From: an uncultured Eubacteriales bacterium
GTDB taxonomy: Bacteria > Bacillota > Clostridia > Oscillospirales > Acutalibacteraceae
Assembly (NCBI GenBank): GCA_934476085.1
Contig: CAKSNE010000003.1
Coordinates: 62,001 to 126,000, forward strand
Reading direction: 5' to 3'
DNA: 64,000 bases
Shown: piece after piece, positions 33,464-42,539 of the stretch
Layout of the letters: the number at the start of each line of letters is the position of its first letter
Position numbering within the stretch: position 1 is the stretch's first letter
Program-made: the position numbers and the translations under genes
The notes under the pieces: model-generated
What the model was told of the DNA's origin: nothing
The model's input: only the letters and a program-made list of their open reading frames with translations
The model's database searches: none

Positions 33464-34546
33464 ATGAGGTTAAAGACTTTGAAAAAGAATTCTACAAAAG
33501 ATTTTATTACTTACGGTATGGTTATTGTTGCTTTCGCAATAATTCAGATTTTAAGCGTAACCGGCAATATTTCTTATATGATTTCAGGATTGTTAGTTCC
33601 TGTTTGTGCTTATATAATCCTTGCTATTTCTCTTAATATTACTGTTGGTATCTTGGGTGAGTTATCACTCGGTCAAGCAGGTTTTATGTGTATCGGCGCT
33701 TATTCCAGTTCGCTTTTTTCTATTTGCACTCAGGAAACAATCCAATCCGTTTGGATTAGATTTCCGCTCGCAATTTTAGTCGGTGGTATTTTTGCCGCTA
33801 TATTCGGCGTTTTAATCGGCATTCCTGTACTTCGTTTAAAAGGCGACTATCTCGCTATCGTAACTCTTGCTTTTGGTGAGATTATTAAAAATATTTTCTC
33901 TTCAACTTATTTAGGCTATGATAACAGCGGTTTGCATTTTTCATTAAAATCACAAAGTGATTTAGGTCTTGCAGCTGACGGTAAAGTTCTTATTAACGGT
34001 CCGCTTGGCTTAAATGGCACACCTAATGATTCTACATTTGTAGCAGGCTTTGTGCTTATTATGATTACCCTTATTATTACATTAAACTTTATTAATTCAA
34101 GAACCGGTAGAGCGGTTATGGCTATCCGTGATAACAGAATTGCCGCTGAATCAATTGGTATTAATATTACTAAATATAAACTTATTGCATTTTCGCTTTC
34201 TGCATTTTTAGCAGGTTTCGGCGGTGCACTTTTCTCTCACAACTTTGCAACATTACAGGCAATGAAATTTGATTACAATACATCAATTTTAATTCTTGTA
34301 TTTGTCGTTCTCGGCGGTATCGGTAATATTCGCGGTTCTATCATTGCTGCGACTATTTTGTATATCTTACCTGAAGTTTTAAGAGAAATTTCCGATTATC
34401 GTATGCTTTTCTATGCAATTCTTCTTATCGTAATGATGATATTTAGTTCAAACCCTACTATAAAAGGTTATAGAGAAAGATTTTCAACAAGCACTAAATC
34501 TGCTTTTAGAAAAATTTTTCCTAAGAAGAAGGAGGTTGAAGAATAA
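33464..34546 (+). CDS. livM: Branched-chain amino-acid ABC transporter permease LivM
   Basis: A 360-residue permease, second half of the Liv channel. Family text: LSLGQAGFMCIGAYSS, LRLKGDYLAIVTLAFGEI and the coupling loop RAVMAIRDNRIAAESIGIN. The C-terminal 25 residues form a basic cytoplasmic tail. Its stop overlaps the livG start (TAATG), showing translational coupling. Confidence 0.95.
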   Translation: MRLKTLKKNSTKDFITYGMVIVAFAIIQILSVTGNISYMISGLLVPVCAYIILAISLNITVGILGELSLGQAGFMCIGAYSSSLFSICTQETIQSVWIRFPLAILVGGIFAAIFGVLIGIPVLRLKGDYLAIVTLAFGEIIKNIFSSTYLGYDNSGLHFSLKSQSDLGLAADGKVLINGPLGLNGTPNDSTFVAGFVLIMITLIITLNFINSRTGRAVMAIRDNRIAAESIGINITKYKLIAFSLSAFLAGFGGALFSHNFATLQAMKFDYNTSILILVFVVLGGIGNIRGSIIAATILYILPEVLREISDYRMLFYAILLIVMMIFSSNPTIKGYRERFSTSTKSAFRKIFPKKKEVEE

Positions 34547-35304
34547 TGGCTTTACTTGAAGTTAAAAATCTTGGTATCTCCTTTGGTGGTTTAAGAGCAG
34601 TTGATAATCTTAATCTATCAATTGAAAAAGGACAGCTTTATGGCTTGATTGGTCCTAACGGTGCGGGTAAAACAACTGTTTTTAATATGTTGACCGGTGT
34701 TTACAAACCGACAGACGGACAAATTTTGTTAGACGGTGAAGATATTACTTCAAAATCAACTGTTGAGATTAATAAAGCCGGTATAGCAAGAACATTTCAA
34801 AATATTCGTTTGTTTAAAGGCTTATCGGTTATTGATAATATTAAGGTTGGTCTTCATAATCAAAATAAATATTCAACTGTTACTTCGATTTTAAGATTGC
34901 CTAAATATTTCAAAACAGAAAAAGTTATTAATGATAAAGCTATGGAGCTTTTAAAGGTATTCAATCTTGAAAATTTTGCTGATATTAATGCAGATAACTT
35001 GCCTTATGGTCAACAAAGAAAACTTGAGATTGCTCGTGCTCTTGCAACTAATCCAAAGTTACTGTTGCTTGATGAGCCGGCAGCCGGTATGAATCCTAAT
35101 GAAACTCAAGAGCTTATGGATACAATTCGTTTTGTAAGAGATAATTTTGATATGACAGTTTTGCTTATTGAACATGATATGCGACTTGTTGCAGGTATTT
35201 GTGAAGAGCTTACAGTGCTTAACTTTGGTACTGAACTGGCTCAGGGTAAACCTGATGTTGTTCTTAAAAATCCTGAAGTTGTTACTGCTTATCTCGGAGA
35301 TTAA
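34546..35304 (+). CDS. livG: Branched-chain amino-acid ABC transporter ATPase LivG
   Basis: A 252-residue ABC ATPase: Walker A GPNGAGKTT, Q-loop ARTFQNIRLF, the LivG-type signature LPYGQQRKLEIARAL (instead of LSGGQ), Walker B LLLLDEPAAGMNP and H-loop IEHDM. Pairs with LivF to power the permease. Confidence 0.95.
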   Translation: MALLEVKNLGISFGGLRAVDNLNLSIEKGQLYGLIGPNGAGKTTVFNMLTGVYKPTDGQILLDGEDITSKSTVEINKAGIARTFQNIRLFKGLSVIDNIKVGLHNQNKYSTVTSILRLPKYFKTEKVINDKAMELLKVFNLENFADINADNLPYGQQRKLEIARALATNPKLLLLDEPAAGMNPNETQELMDTIRFVRDNFDMTVLLIEHDMRLVAGICEELTVLNFGTELAQGKPDVVLKNPEVVTAYLGD

Positions 35305-35324
35305 TTTAGAAAGGAAATTAAACT

Positions 35325-36035
35325 ATGGCATTATTAGAAGTTAAAGACTTACAAGTTTATTATGGTGTGATTAATGCTTTAAAAGGTGTTTCCTTTGAAG
35401 TTAATGAGGGCGAAGTCGTTGCACTTATCGGTGCAAACGGTGCAGGTAAAACAACTACACTTCATACTATTACAGGTCTGTTGCAAGCTAAAAGCGGCTC
35501 TATTATTTATGATGGCAAAGATATTACAAAAGTTCCGCCGCATAAAATTGTAACTATGGGTATGGCTCATGTTCCTGAAGGAAGACGTATTTTTCAACAA
35601 CTTTCGGTTATTGAAAATTTGAAACTTGGTGCTTATACCAGAAGCGATAAAAAAGAAATAGCAGAATCTTTAAAAAGAGTTTATGAACATTTCCCTAGAC
35701 TTGAAGAAAGAAAAAATCAGGTTGCGGGTACTTTATCAGGCGGTGAGCAACAAATGCTTGCTATGGGTAGAGCTATGATGTCTAATCCAAAGATTGTTGT
35801 TATGGATGAGCCTTCAATGGGATTATCACCGCTTCTTGTTAAAGAGGTATTTAAAATTATCGAGGCTATGCATAAAAGCGGTATTACTGTTTTGCTTGTT
35901 GAACAAAATGCTAAAATGGCACTTTCCATTGCTGATAGAGCTTATGTTCTTGAAACAGGTAAAATTAAACTTTCAGGCACAGGTAAAGAACTTGCTGAAA
36001 GCGAAGATATTAAGAAAGCTTATCTTGGCGGTTAA
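35325..36035 (+). CDS. livF: Branched-chain amino-acid ABC transporter ATPase LivF
   Basis: A 236-residue ABC ATPase: Walker A GANGAGKTT, signature LSGGEQQMLAMGRAM, Walker B IVVMDEPSMGLSP, H-loop VEQNA. Last gene of the liv operon; a strong hairpin terminator follows 15 bp later. Confidence 0.95.
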   Translation: MALLEVKDLQVYYGVINALKGVSFEVNEGEVVALIGANGAGKTTTLHTITGLLQAKSGSIIYDGKDITKVPPHKIVTMGMAHVPEGRRIFQQLSVIENLKLGAYTRSDKKEIAESLKRVYEHFPRLEERKNQVAGTLSGGEQQMLAMGRAMMSNPKIVVMDEPSMGLSPLLVKEVFKIIEAMHKSGITVLLVEQNAKMALSIADRAYVLETGKIKLSGTGKELAESEDIKKAYLGG

Positions 36036-36050
36036 ATTAAAAATTCAAAT

Positions 36051-36084
36051 AAAAAAAGACCATTTTTTAAAAATGGTCTTTTTT
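36051..36084. terminator. Bidirectional terminator livF / TSUP gene
   Basis: AAAAAGACCATTTTT / AAAAATGGTCTTTTT with A- and T-runs on either side, between converging genes. Confidence 0.9.
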
Positions 36085-36097
36085 GTTTGCCTAAAAA

Positions 36098-36865
36098 CTA
36101 AAATATATATTCAACACATATAATTGCAATTCCGAGAATGACTAAAATAACACCCGTAGCTTGATTTAATAATTTTGCAGGAGCTTTGTTAGCGAGCACT
36201 GCTGCAACTCTTGCAAAAACTAAAGTGCTTAAAACACAGAGAATTAATACTTTAATATCGGGCATACCGCCGATTGCAAAGTGACTTGCCGCACCTGTAA
36301 ATGCGGTAAAAGCCATAATGAAAACGCTTGTTCCAACGGCAGTTTTTAGTTCATAACCCAAAACCGAAGTTAAGATTAAAAGCATCATCATTCCGCCGCC
36401 GGCACCGACAAATCCACAAATACAACCGATAACAATTCCGCAGATAATTGATTGAATGATACGCTTTTTTTGAGGAACCGCTTCCATAGATTCTTTAGTG
36501 GTCATAACAGGCTTAACAATAAATTTTATACCAAGAAGCAGAGTCATAAAGGTTGAAAAGCCGCCCATTGTTGTGCTTGGAATAAAACTTGCAAGATAGC
36601 TTGATATAAATGTAAATACCATTACAGTAAACATCATAACCAAACCGTTTTTTACATCAAGATTTTTATTTTTTCCGTAGGTATAAGCTGAAACGGCACT
36701 TGCTAAAACATCGCTTGCCAGTGCAATGCCGATAGCTTGATAAGCGTCCATATCCAAAAATGCTATTAGCATTGGGCTGATTACCGCCGCCGCACTCATT
36801 CCGGCAAATCCTGTTCCGAGTCCTGCACCAAGTCCGGCAAGCAGACATACTATAAATGTAACCAT
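36098..36865 (-). CDS. TSUP (TauE/SafE) family permease
   Basis: A 255-residue polytopic protein made of two related halves, each with a Gly-rich signature: AGLGAGLGTGFAGMSAAAVI near the start and CGFVGAGGGMMMLLIL in the second half. About eight helices. The family moves sulfite, sulfonates, sulfoacetate or small organosulfur anions. No neighbouring sulfur gene hints at a substrate. Monocistronic. Confidence 0.9.
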   Translation of the reverse strand: MVTFIVCLLAGLGAGLGTGFAGMSAAAVISPMLIAFLDMDAYQAIGIALASDVLASAVSAYTYGKNKNLDVKNGLVMMFTVMVFTFISSYLASFIPSTTMGGFSTFMTLLLGIKFIVKPVMTTKESMEAVPQKKRIIQSIICGIVIGCICGFVGAGGGMMMLLILTSVLGYELKTAVGTSVFIMAFTAFTGAASHFAIGGMPDIKVLILCVLSTLVFARVAAVLANKAPAKLLNQATGVILVILGIAIICVEYIF

Positions 36866-36895
36866 AATTTTTTGATCCTTTTTATTTATTAAAAA

Positions 36896-36944
36896 AGAAA
36901 CGATTTATATACAGTTATTATAAAACTGATTTTAAATCGTTTCT
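36896..36944 (-). terminator. Terminator of corA
   Basis: AGAAACGATTTA (36896-36907) pairs with TAAATCGTTTCT (36933-36944); an inner CAGTT/AACTG helix extends it. On the minus strand a TTTTTT run follows. A 15-bp tandem duplication lies next to it. Confidence 0.8.
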
Positions 36945-36965
36945 AAAAATATCGTTTCTAAAAAT
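36936..36965. repeat. 15-bp perfect tandem duplication beside the corA terminator
   Basis: ATCGTTTCTAAAAAT occurs at 36936-36950 and again at 36951-36965. The first copy supplies one arm of the terminator stem. Confidence 0.9.
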
Positions 36966-36984
36966 TCAAAAGTTTAATTGTAAA

Positions 36985-37926
36985 TTAAAACATATCTTTC
37001 TTATAAAGAATAAATCCGACTGCCGCAGTTATTAAAACTGTAAATATTGAAACAAACCACATATTATTAGCAAGCGGCAGGCTGCCCGAGATGCCGGGTC
37101 CTATATTCATTCCGTAAAATGAGAAAACCATTGTAGGAATTGCCATTAAAATAGTAAGCGATGTAAGCACTTTCATCACTTGGTTTAGATTATTTGAAAT
37201 AACCGATGAAAAAGCGTCCATTGTATTTGCAAGGACTGTTGTAGAAATCGAACACATTTCAATAGCCTGTTGAAGTTCGATTAAAACATCTTCAATTAAA
37301 TCTTCATCTTCTTCGTACATCTTAATTACTTTGTAACGAAGCATCTTTTTAACTGTAATTTCGTTAGATTTAAGTGAAGTTTGAAAGTAAACCAAAGATT
37401 TTTGTAAATCAAGCAACTGAACAAGCTGTTTGTTTTTCATTGATTTACGAAGCTTTGTTTCAAGGTTTGAAGAATAGCGGTCAATTTGACGAAGGTACTG
37501 CAAAAAGCGAGTAGCCATTCGGGATAACAACATTAAAACAAAGTTTGTTTTATATTCGGTTTTAATGTTTTTAACAACGCCGTGGGTAAAGTCCATTAAA
37601 ACGGGGTTGTCTTTTTTAGCAATAGTTATAACGTTGTTGTGGGTTACAATAACACCAAGCGGTGTTGCGTTATAAATAATATTGTTATTTTCCTTTTCAG
37701 CGCATGGAACGTCGAAAATAATAAATGTATGTCCGTCTTCAGATTCAATACGAGAAGCCTCTTCCTCATCAAGTGAGTCAAGAATGTACTCAGGCTCAAC
37801 CTGAAAACGTTCCTTAAGTGTAACAATATCTTCTCTGTCAGGTGCAATTGCATTAACCCAACAGCCAACTTCATAGTGGTCAATTTGTTCAATTCCGTTG
37901 CCGGAAGTTTTGTAGTAAGTAATCAT
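36985..37926 (-). CDS. corA: CorA family Mg2+ channel
   Basis: A 313-residue CorA/MIT protein: cytosolic N-terminal funnel domain (about 1-245), then two C-terminal helices with the selectivity motif YGMN (FYGMNIG) between them and a basic YKKDMF end. Forms a pentameric Mg2+ (Co2+, Ni2+) influx channel. The ATG follows AAAGGAG. Its mRNA has a long 5' leader of about 185 nt containing a short ORF and competing hairpins, suggesting post-initiation control. Confidence 0.94.
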   Translation of the reverse strand: MITYYKTSGNGIEQIDHYEVGCWVNAIAPDREDIVTLKERFQVEPEYILDSLDEEEASRIESEDGHTFIIFDVPCAEKENNNIIYNATPLGVIVTHNNVITIAKKDNPVLMDFTHGVVKNIKTEYKTNFVLMLLSRMATRFLQYLRQIDRYSSNLETKLRKSMKNKQLVQLLDLQKSLVYFQTSLKSNEITVKKMLRYKVIKMYEEDEDLIEDVLIELQQAIEMCSISTTVLANTMDAFSSVISNNLNQVMKVLTSLTILMAIPTMVFSFYGMNIGPGISGSLPLANNMWFVSIFTVLITAAVGFILYKKDMF

Positions 37927-37939
37927 TTTTAGTCAACTC

Positions 37940-38030
37940 CTTTTTAAATTCCCAAAAAAGCGGGAAAAAGAGCCTATTTATAAAAATACGCTCAAAGGGC
38001 CGAAAGCTCAGCGATAACAAATGCTCTTTC
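37940..38030 (-). promoter_or_regulatory. Alternative hairpins in the corA leader
   Basis: Structure A: CCGAAAG pairs with CTTTCGG inside the leader ORF (plus AGC/GCT). Structure B: AAAGAGC of the ORF pairs with GCTCTTT followed by TTCCC. A third small hairpin CCC/GGG around a T-run lies before the corA ribosome binding site. A and B share bases and are mutually exclusive. Confidence 0.5.
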
Positions 38031-38081
38031 GGTCATAAAATTCAATTCACGACAACTTCGAGGAATAGAATCCGTACTCAT
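37992..38081 (-). CDS. Putative 29-residue leader peptide in the corA 5' UTR
   Basis: ATG 38081 follows GGTGA at a good distance and opens a 29-codon ORF (core PRSCRELNFMTERA, ending ...ELSAL, TGA at 37992-37994), about 65 nt before corA. It lies within the corA transcript downstream of the promoter at 38120-38148. The last third overlaps the hairpin CCGAAAG/CTTTCGG. The AAAGAGC inside the ORF can instead pair with GCTCTTT downstream, next to a T-run. This architecture is that of a translated attenuation leader, as for Mg2+ transporter leaders in enterobacteria, but the peptide is unrelated to those I know. Confidence 0.6.
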   Translation of the reverse strand: MSTDSIPRSCRELNFMTERAFVIAELSAL

Positions 38082-38119
38082 TTATTATCACCAACCTTTA
38101 ATAAAAAACTTACTTTTTA

Positions 38120-38148
38120 AGTATAACAATTTTTAATTAAAAAAGCAA
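38120..38148 (-). promoter_or_regulatory. Promoter of corA
   Basis: On the minus strand TTGCTT (38143-38148), 17-bp spacer, TATACT (38120-38125) with an extended TG upstream. Start near 38113, just above the leader ORF. Confidence 0.78.
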
Positions 38149-38161
38149 TGGTTTTTAAGGT

Positions 38162-38200
38162 AAAAAATAAAAAACCTTGTAAACAAAATGTTTTACAAGG
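38162..38200 (-). terminator. Terminator after tRNA-Arg
   Basis: CCTTGTAAA / TTTACAAGG stem then TTTTTTATTTTTT on the minus strand; separates the tRNA from corA. Confidence 0.88.
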
Positions 38201-38207
38201 CTTTTTA

Positions 38208-38284
38208 TGGCGCGCTGCAAGGGATTCGAACCCCTGACCTACTGGTTCGTAGCCAGTCACTCTATCCAGCTGAGCTAGCAGCGC
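38208..38284 (-). tRNA. tRNA-Arg (anticodon ACG)
   Basis: A 77-nt cloverleaf on the minus strand. Acceptor stem GCGCTGC/GCAGCGC, anticodon stem ACTGG/CCAGT with loop CTACGAA (anticodon ACG, read as ICG after deamination), T-arm AGGGG-TTCGAAT-CCCTT, discriminator G and encoded CCA. Confidence 0.96.
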
Positions 38285-38378
38285 ATATTTTTGTACAATT
38301 TTTCCGTACCATAGAATTATAGCACATTAGTTTCAAAAAATCAATACTTTTTTTCAAAAAAATCAACATAAGTTATTG

Positions 38379-38407
38379 TTGACTTATTTTAGGCAATAAA
38401 TTATAAT
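38379..38407 (+). promoter_or_regulatory. Promoter of the dockerin-protein gene
   Basis: TTGACT (38379-38384), 17-bp spacer, TATAAT (38402-38407). Confidence 0.8.
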
Positions 38408-38446
38408 TAAATATATGTGCTAGGAAATATTAGGAGATGTATTTTA

Positions 38447-40042
38447 ATGAAAAAAATTATATGTATTTTGCTTGCGGCTGCTTTTGCTACAGGCTGTTTT
38501 GGCTATAATGTTTTAGCCGATGTTGATGAACAGTATCAAGAAACTGTTTTTTCAGTCGGAGATGTAAACTCTGATGGTAATATTGATGTTACTGATGCTC
38601 TTACTATGTCAAAAGTATTATTAAACACCAAAAAATCATATATGGATTATGATTTAGCGGATTTAAACGGAGATACTGCTTGTGATATTAAAGATTATCT
38701 TTTACTTCAAAAAAAGCTATCGGATCCATCAATTAAAATTAATAATGAGCGATTTTCAAAAGACGATAAGGATATTACAAATGAATTAGTAGATTTAGGA
38801 CTTAATAATTTTGATTATAAATATAATGACCTTAATTATTCCTATACTGTTTCGAGAAATCCTTATGATATGATTTCTGTTCGTGATATGGTTATGGTTT
38901 CCGGTGGAAATTATCAAGATAATACAGGACCTGTTCAGATTCGTTCCTATACAAGAGCCGGTGATGAAGCGGGATCTTCAGGACTTCTTGATACAGAGCA
39001 GGTTAACAGGTTTTATAAATATGATGATAGACCATACACTGTTGCTGTTGATCCGAAAACATGGCAAGCGGCAAGTATATATTATATGTATCCAAAATTA
39101 ACTTATTGGATTTCAAGGGCTGATGTAATTAACAATTGTATTCACTGCTATGATATGGCAAAATATAACGGAAAATATTTTTTCTGTGGCTCTGCTGTTT
39201 CTTATGATTCAAATTACAACGCATATAGCGGTAAAAATGTTGAAATGACAAAAGCAACTGTATATTTGTTTACAGGCGATAACATAAGCTCATCAAGTAA
39301 AAATGATTATAAAGAAGTAGATTTGGTTTATAAAGACGGAACTGTAATTGATTATACTTCTAATCTAGTTCAGAAAGTAGAAAAGAAAGATAGTGGTGAT
39401 TACTACTACTATTATACAACCGGTGTTCCTAGAATTTATGACCTTTATGAATTAAACGGTGAGCTTTATGCTCTATACTATAATCAATATAGTAATTTAT
39501 ATGAAGACGAAGATAAAAACTATAATTTTAATGGTTTTTATAAATATGATGAAGCAAAAAATCAGTTTATTTTTGATAGTTCATCAGATATTCAACCGAT
39601 TATAGACAGGTATAATACACAGCAAGACGCCGAGAAAATTCAGCATGATTTTGAGTGGAAAGGAACACATTATTTTATAATGGAAGGTTTGTTTTCTACT
39701 AAAGATTTAAAAACCTTTACCGATATTAATTTGCCAAACTACGAAGACTATAAAACTCATGATGCAATAGTTCGTTCAGGCAAGGTTTATTTGTTGGCAA
39801 GCAAAGAAAATTCAAATGGCACATATACAAATGTTGTATTAGAAACCGAAGACTTTAAAACTTACAGACCGATTCTTCATTTTTCATCAAAAGCATTTGC
39901 AAGAAGTTTTGAATTTAACAACGGTGCTTTTTTCTTTGGATTAGGTGCTCATCTTGTTAATACAAATCCTGATATATATCCTGAAAAATATGAAATAAAT
40001 AAAGAATGTGGCAGAATTTATCGCTATATTTACTATAAATAA
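38447..40042 (+). CDS. Secreted protein with N-terminal type I dockerin and unknown C-terminal domain
   Basis: A 531-residue exported protein. Signal peptide of about 24 residues, then a type I dockerin (about 38-93) with both Ca2+-binding repeats: GDVNSDGNIDVTDALTM and ADLNGDTACDIKDYLLL. The remaining 430 residues are Tyr/Asp/Asn-rich and I do not recognise the fold; repeated short YDLYELNGELYALYY-type strands suggest a beta-propeller-like or binding domain. Dockerins plug into cohesins on scaffoldins, as in Ruminococcus cellulosomes or amylosomes; the N-terminal position is less common. An in-frame GTG at 38417 is upstream, but ATG 38447 has AGGAG and a proper signal peptide. Confidence 0.85.
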   Translation: MKKIICILLAAAFATGCFGYNVLADVDEQYQETVFSVGDVNSDGNIDVTDALTMSKVLLNTKKSYMDYDLADLNGDTACDIKDYLLLQKKLSDPSIKINNERFSKDDKDITNELVDLGLNNFDYKYNDLNYSYTVSRNPYDMISVRDMVMVSGGNYQDNTGPVQIRSYTRAGDEAGSSGLLDTEQVNRFYKYDDRPYTVAVDPKTWQAASIYYMYPKLTYWISRADVINNCIHCYDMAKYNGKYFFCGSAVSYDSNYNAYSGKNVEMTKATVYLFTGDNISSSSKNDYKEVDLVYKDGTVIDYTSNLVQKVEKKDSGDYYYYYTTGVPRIYDLYELNGELYALYYNQYSNLYEDEDKNYNFNGFYKYDEAKNQFIFDSSSDIQPIIDRYNTQQDAEKIQHDFEWKGTHYFIMEGLFSTKDLKTFTDINLPNYEDYKTHDAIVRSGKVYLLASKENSNGTYTNVVLETEDFKTYRPILHFSSKAFARSFEFNNGAFFFGLGAHLVNTNPDIYPEKYEINKECGRIYRYIYYK

Positions 40043-40105
40043 GAATATTTTATAAACACAGTAGGCATAATAATACAAACTTTAATTTTTAAGGAGAGTA
40101 TTGTT

Positions 40106-41395
40106 ATGCCTATTATTGATTCCATTTCAGCCTTGCAAATGTTGGATTCAAGGGGAAATCCGACTATAAAGGTTTATGTTACAACTATTTCAGGAGCGTG
40201 TGGTACGGCTTTAGTGCCATCGGGTGCTTCAACCGGAGAACACGAGGCTCACGAGCTTCGTGACGGCGAAGAGAAATATAACGGACAAGGCGTTTTAAAA
40301 GCGATTGAAAATATTGAAGGTGAAATCAGTGATTTGCTTGTCGGAAATTTTTCGGTTACTGAACAAAGAGAAATAGACAACGCAATGATTGAACTTGATG
40401 GCACGGAAAATAAATCAAGACTTGGTGCAAATGCAATTTTGGGTGTATCTTTGGCGGTTGCAAAAGCGGCGGCGGATTATTACGAACAACCGCTTTATCA
40501 GTACATCGGCGGAATGAGTTCATTTTTATTGCCAACTCCTATGATGAATATTTTAAACGGCGGTGCTCATGCCAAAAATTCACTTGATTTTCAAGAGTTT
40601 ATGATAATGCCTGTCGGTGCTTGTTGTATTGCCGAAGCGGTTAGAATGGGTAGTGAAATTTTTCATTCACTTAAAAAAGTTTTAGCTCAAAAAGGTTTAT
40701 CAACTGCGGTTGGTGATGAGGGTGGCTTTGCACCGGATGTAAACAGCTGCGAAGAAGCACTTGATTTAATTTCAACGGCGGTAGAAAATGCGGGGTACAG
40801 TCTTGGTAAAGATGTTTATTTAGCTTTAGATGCAGCGTCAAGTGAATTTTATAATAAAGAAGATAAGCTTTATCATCTTGTCGGTGAAAATAAATCATTA
40901 ACTGCAGATAAAATGATTTCATTTTATGAAGAACTTTGCAAAAACTATCCTATTATTTCTATTGAAGATGCATTACAGGAAAACGATTTTGAAAACACAG
41001 CACGATTGACAGATGAACTAGGTAATAAAATTCAACTTGTAGGTGACGATTTATTTGTTACTAATGTAAAAAGACTTGAGATGGGAATTAAAAAAGGTGC
41101 GGCTAATTCAATTTTGATTAAGCCGAACCAAATAGGCACTTTAAGCGAAACTATTGACGCAATTTTAACCGCAAAACGAGCTAATTATACTGCGGTTATG
41201 TCGCACCGATCAGGCGAAACCGAAGATACAACTATCGCCGATATTGCGGTTGCACTTAATATGGGACAAATTAAAACAGGTTCATTATCAAGAAGTGAGC
41301 GAACAGCAAAATACAACCGTTTGATTGAGATTGAAAACGAGTTGGGCGAGAGCGGAAAGTATGCGGGGATAAATGCTTTTTACAATTTAAAATAA
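40106..41395 (+). CDS. eno: Enolase
   Basis: A 429-residue glycolytic enzyme interconverting 2-phosphoglycerate and phosphoenolpyruvate. LDSRGNPTI at the N-terminus, [16 protein letters not shown], metal ligands in [16 protein letters not shown] and LVGDDLF, catalytic Lys in [10 protein letters not shown], and [15 protein letters not shown] are all present. The usual NGGxHAxNxxDxQEFM segment reads [16 protein letters not shown]. Start with AAGGAG. Monocistronic, ended by a strong hairpin. Confidence 0.97.
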   Translation: MPIIDSISALQMLDSRGNPTIKVYVTTISGACGTALVPSGASTGEHEAHELRDGEEKYNGQGVLKAIENIEGEISDLLVGNFSVTEQREIDNAMIELDGTENKSRLGANAILGVSLAVAKAAADYYEQPLYQYIGGMSSFLLPTPMMNILNGGAHAKNSLDFQEFMIMPVGACCIAEAVRMGSEIFHSLKKVLAQKGLSTAVGDEGGFAPDVNSCEEALDLISTAVENAGYSLGKDVYLALDAASSEFYNKEDKLYHLVGENKSLTADKMISFYEELCKNYPIISIEDALQENDFENTARLTDELGNKIQLVGDDLFVTNVKRLEMGIKKGAANSILIKPNQIGTLSETIDAILTAKRANYTAVMSHRSGETEDTTIADIAVALNMGQIKTGSLSRSERTAKYNRLIEIENELGESGKYAGINAFYNLK

Positions 41396-41397
41396 TT

Positions 41398-41429
41398 AAA
41401 AAAAGTGGCTTTTAAAAAGCCACTTTTTT
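41398..41429. terminator. Bidirectional terminator after enolase
   Basis: AAAAAAGTGGCTTTT / AAAAGCCACTTTTTT stem between converging genes. Confidence 0.9.
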
Positions 41430-42455
41430 CTATTCAAAACTGATAGTTTTTGTATTTAAAATTTTCTCTTCGCCGGATGTTAGCGTTACTTTTATTTTGC
41501 CGTTTTTATCAAAATCAAAGCGGTCAACATCTCGTAAAAATTTAAATTTATTGTCTTTACAATGGATTTTGCCGAAATTCTCATCAATTTCAATATTATA
41601 AGTAATTTCTATATCTTCTGCACGCTCTTTATCGGTCAGCCCAAAGCATCTAAGCGATACTGTGCCGTCTTGGTTTCTGTCCCAAGTCGGATCAATGTGA
41701 TAATACTTGCCGTCAATTTCAACTAACAACCACATATGCCCTTCATCGCTGTTTTTCATATCGCCTGTAACGCAAAAACTTTTTATACCTAACTGTTGAA
41801 AAGCATAGTGGCAAAGATATGCGTAACTATGGCAAACACCCTTGTTGTTTTTCAACGCTTGGTATACCGCAATATCAGGATAAAGATATTTATTATCCGA
41901 CATATTAAGTCCGTCAAGCCAATCATAATCATATTCTATTCGGCTTGAAAAATAGTGATAAACCGCCAAAATTTTGTCTAAATCATTGTAGTCTTTCTTA
42001 ATAATATCGTTTAAAATAGTCAAATACTCATTGTCGATATAATTTAGTACTTCTTTTTGCTTTTTCGGTTTGTATTTATATTTTACAGTTACTGATTTTT
42101 TATCAGATGAAAACTTTGTATCTTTTACAACAAAATAAGCGGGATTGCTTTTTGCAATTACTAAAGCATATAAATTATCATCATAAGAATCAGATAAATA
42201 CACATTTTTCTCGCAAGAATAAATAGCGTCAACAAATCGTTTATAGGTTTCTTTAACCTCATCGGACGCACATTTTTCAACATCGGTATTAAGCACATAA
42301 TGATTAATTTTTTCAACCGCTTTAAACGGTGCTGTTGTTGTGATTTTACTGTTTTCTGCTTTAACAGTTGCTTTTTTATCATTCGTTTTATTGTCTTGAG
42401 TACAACCACAAAGTAAAAACGAAAAAACAAAAAGTATCGCAATTAATTTTTTCAT
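41430..42455 (-). CDS. Lipoprotein with transglutaminase-like domain
   Basis: A 341-residue lipoprotein: signal peptide with lipobox LCGC (about 15-18), Thr/Lys linker, then a transglutaminase-like core with the Cys-His-Asp triad in NNKGVCHSYAYLCHYA, EGHMWLLVEIDGKYYHIDPTWD. Members act as extracellular cysteine proteases or cross-linkers, or bind peptides. The start follows CGGGGGGA. A promoter with TTGAAA-17-TATAAT lies just upstream. Confidence 0.88.
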   Translation of the reverse strand: MKKLIAILFVFSFLLCGCTQDNKTNDKKATVKAENSKITTTAPFKAVEKINHYVLNTDVEKCASDEVKETYKRFVDAIYSCEKNVYLSDSYDDNLYALVIAKSNPAYFVVKDTKFSSDKKSVTVKYKYKPKKQKEVLNYIDNEYLTILNDIIKKDYNDLDKILAVYHYFSSRIEYDYDWLDGLNMSDNKYLYPDIAVYQALKNNKGVCHSYAYLCHYAFQQLGIKSFCVTGDMKNSDEGHMWLLVEIDGKYYHIDPTWDRNQDGTVSLRCFGLTDKERAEDIEITYNIEIDENFGKIHCKDNKFKFLRDVDRFDFDKNGKIKVTLTSGEEKILNTKTISFE

Positions 42456-42484
42456 AAAAAATCCCCCCGTTCTTATCTATTTTC

Positions 42485-42513
42485 ATTATATTATATGTAT
42501 ATATAAATTTCAA
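42485..42513 (-). promoter_or_regulatory. Promoter of the transglutaminase-like lipoprotein
   Basis: On the minus strand TTGAAA (42508-42513), 17-bp spacer, TATAAT (42485-42490). A 9-bp hairpin TATAAATTT/AAATTTATA overlaps the -35 region and may end the sigE transcript weakly. Confidence 0.65.
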
Positions 42514-42539
42514 TAAAATTTATAGGGGAGTTATATGTT

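Noticed and set aside
37940..38110. M-box Mg2+ riboswitch before corA
   Set aside because: The leader lacks the conserved M-box segments I know and instead holds a translated-looking ORF with alternative hairpins.
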